Shown here in pieces: positions 62,836 through 64,000 of a DNA stretch of 64,000 nucleotides. Numbering within the stretch: the stretch's first letter is position 1; the number at the start of each line of letters is the position of its first letter. Origin of the DNA: VRUE01 sp036406595 (GTDB lineage Bacteria; Actinomycetota; Thermoleophilia; Solirubrobacterales; 70-9); the NCBI GenBank assembly GCA_036406595.1, contig DASXAR010000063.1, positions 49,525-113,524 of the forward strand. The letters run 5' to 3'. The translations under genes were made by a program, and so were the position numbers. The notes below the pieces were generated by a model that had not been told where the DNA came from, made no database searches, and worked only from the letters and a program-made list of their open reading frames with translations.

Positions 62836-63164
62836 GGTCTCGGGCGGGCGGTCGCGTCGGAGCGGATCTCGAGGGCGGAGGCGAGCTGCCCCAGCGGCGA
62901 GGGAGGAGCAAGCCGCACCGTGACCGTTCCGCCCTCGACGCCGACGTCGATGCCGTCCCGCGCCCAGCCGGGGAGCGCGGCCCGCGCGGCTGCGGCGGGG
63001 GGACGGCCGTTTGCCAGCGCCAGCGCGCCGGCCTCCGCTGCCCCGTCAGCGAGGGTCAGCGCATAGCCGGCGACGAGGAGCTGAAGCGCGATCAGGCCGG
63101 AGAGCAGCAGCGCCGGCAGCGCGGCAACCAGCTCGACGCTCGCCTGTCCCCGCTCGCTATCCAC
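62832..63164 (-). CDS. TadE-like pseudopilin protein
   Basis: The 110-residue protein has the TadE signature ERGQASVELVAALPALLLSG, a TM helix (LIALQLLVAGYALTLADGAA), and a short exported beta region with VEGGTVTVRLAPPSP. Members are processed by prepilin peptidases or inserted as minor components of Tad/Flp machines. ATGA-type overlaps join it to both neighbours. Confidence 0.86.
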   Translation of the reverse strand: MDSERGQASVELVAALPALLLSGLIALQLLVAGYALTLADGAAEAGALALANGRPPAAAARAALPGWARDGIDVGVEGGTVTVRLAPPSPLGQLASALEIRSDATARPRP

Positions 63165-63486
63165 CCGCCCCGTCCAGGGTGGTCTCCGCCTCCACTGAGA
63201 GGCTCGCGCCGGCGGGAAACAGGATCGGCACCGGCACCTGCACCGACGTCAATCTGCCGCCGTGGGCCTCGGAGCCCTCTCGCAGCGGCGCCGGCAGGGC
63301 CCGGCGAGCCGCGTCACTCGCGCTGCCGCCCACCAAAGCCGAGCGGGCGCCGGCTCGGGCCGCGATGGCCGCGGACCACAACGACTGCCCAACCAGGCCG
63401 ATCTGCGCCGCCGCGAGGACCGCCAGGAGCAGAAAGGGAACCACGGCGATCGCCTCGATTGACGCCGTGCCGTCCTCCCTGCGCAT
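63157..63486 (-). CDS. TadE-like pseudopilin protein
   Basis: The 109-residue protein starts at the ATG at 63486, supported by AGAGGAC upstream; an ATG at 63513 is possible. It has REDGTASIEAIAVVPFLLLA and a TM continuing into AVLAAAQIGLVGQSLW, then AAIAARAGARSALVGG and an exported beta segment. Second TadE-type member of the operon, overlapping the next by 8 nt. Confidence 0.83.
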   Translation of the reverse strand: MRREDGTASIEAIAVVPFLLLAVLAAAQIGLVGQSLWSAAIAARAGARSALVGGSASDAARRALPAPLREGSEAHGGRLTSVQVPVPILFPAGASLSVEAETTLDGAGG

Positions 63487-63600
63487 CGGTCCTCTGGCGG
63501 CTCGCGGCGGCACGGACCCACCGTCCCAGCGTCGAGCGCACGCGTTGCGCGCTCACTCGAAGACTTCCGTCACGAATGCCGCGCGGCGCTCAGCGGAGCC

Positions 63601-63951
63601 TCAGTAGGTGTCAGCCTCGATCCAGATCCGCCAGATCGCCGCGATCGACGCGCCGAAGAGAAGGATCCAGGCCAGCGTGCCACCGCCGCTGGAGAAGAGC
63701 TCGTCGCTGCCGGCGATCAGCAGGGCGAGCATCCCCAGCGCCGCGTAGAGGATCGCCCGGCGGCCGTCGCTGAGGGTCGCCAGGGTGAGCTGGTTCTGAC
63801 GGCTGAGCACGAAGACCATCCAGGCGATCCCCGCCAGGAAGCCCATCGTGATCGCGGTCAGGATCGCTTCGGCGACGTTGCCGCCGGAGGGGGCGAAGGC
63901 AACTGCCAGCCCCAGCACCATGATGATCGCGACGTCGCGCAGCGTGCGCAC
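63601..63951 (-). CDS. Small membrane protein of unknown function
   Basis: The 116-residue protein starts at a GTG and has about four TM helices: VAIIMVLGLAVAFAP, AILTAITMGFLAGIAWMVFV, AILYAALGMLALLIAG and TLAWILLFGASIAAIWRIWI. It has no recognised family. It lies just upstream of the TadE cluster on the same strand with an 87-115 nt gap, and may be the first gene of that operon or separate. Confidence 0.7.
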   Translation of the reverse strand: MRTLRDVAIIMVLGLAVAFAPSGGNVAEAILTAITMGFLAGIAWMVFVLSRQNQLTLATLSDGRRAILYAALGMLALLIAGSDELFSSGGGTLAWILLFGASIAAIWRIWIEADTY

Positions 63952-64000
63952 GGAAAAAGTGTAGTCCCGGAGCGCCCGAGAACGGGGCGGGCGGAACCTA

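Overview
The window is high-GC bacterial chromosome, dense with genes (many ATGA/GTGA overlaps). It looks actinobacterial, most probably class Thermoleophilia (order Solirubrobacterales). Reasons: a perfect actinobacterial-type LexA/SOS box (CGAAC-N4-GTTCG) in front of lexA, an arginyl-tRNA synthetase with the actinobacterial HVGG form of the HIGH motif, a MmpL-type transporter, a single-TM Ser/Thr kinase, a FadA2-FabG4-HtdX-FadE block like that of mycobacteria, and large secreted proteins with Lys/Arg/His tails. The assignment is inference. No rRNA, prophage, transposase or CRISPR array is present.

Layout. (1) 1-9.5 kb: the 3' part of a SucD-like gene and a small ferredoxin, then a TetR-led fatty-acid operon (thiolase, high-molecular-weight FabG, double-hotdog dehydratase, two acyl-CoA dehydrogenases, acyl-CoA synthetase) preceded by a 30-bp operator that fills the promoter. 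(2) 9.5-22 kb: two paralogous small proteins divergent from a sigma factor, a class III aminotransferase, a GGDEF-EAL protein, a DUF255 thioredoxin-fold protein, an MMPL exporter, glutamine synthetase, a cysteine-less carboxymuconolactone-decarboxylase-like protein behind its own operator, and two secreted proteins. (3) 22.3-24.7 kb: RNase P RNA with promoter and terminator, lexA with its SOS box, tRNA-Leu(GAG) and a Crp-like regulator. (4) 24.7-30.2 kb: secreted proteins, acetyltransferases, VOC proteins, dtd and small membrane proteins. (5) 30.2-33.9 kb: alkane oxidation (alkB, rubredoxin and a TetR in one operon, with a convergent GMC alcohol dehydrogenase), with a 31-bp operator over the alkB promoter. 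With region 1 this gives much of a path from alkane to acetyl-CoA; rubredoxin reductase and aldehyde dehydrogenase are not in the window. (6) 34-42.7 kb: two cytochrome c maturation groups (ccmE-ccmF-secG and ccmG-like-ccmH), either side of a ~1000-residue secreted protein, a divergent ArsR-type regulator without a canonical start, and tRNA-Gly(CCC). (7) 42.7-58.3 kb: argS, a kinase with a paired lipoprotein, the glycolytic operon gap-pgk-tpiA-gpmI-tgt, an ABC-2 transporter, rapZ and uvrC. (8) 58.3-64 kb: an isomerase/hydratase, a cupredoxin lipoprotein, a MaoC hydratase, a PIN/RHH toxin-antitoxin pair, and a tightly overlapping TadE-type cluster ending in a three-domain wall-hydrolase fusion.

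The most unusual items are the fusion joining a TadG-like membrane anchor, a VanY-type carboxypeptidase and a lytic transglycosylase; two different palindromic elements sitting inside reading frames; three operator/promoter overlaps that can be read directly; and a strong switch from GAG to GAA glutamate codons in several exported proteins, which within the MMPL gene follows membrane topology.
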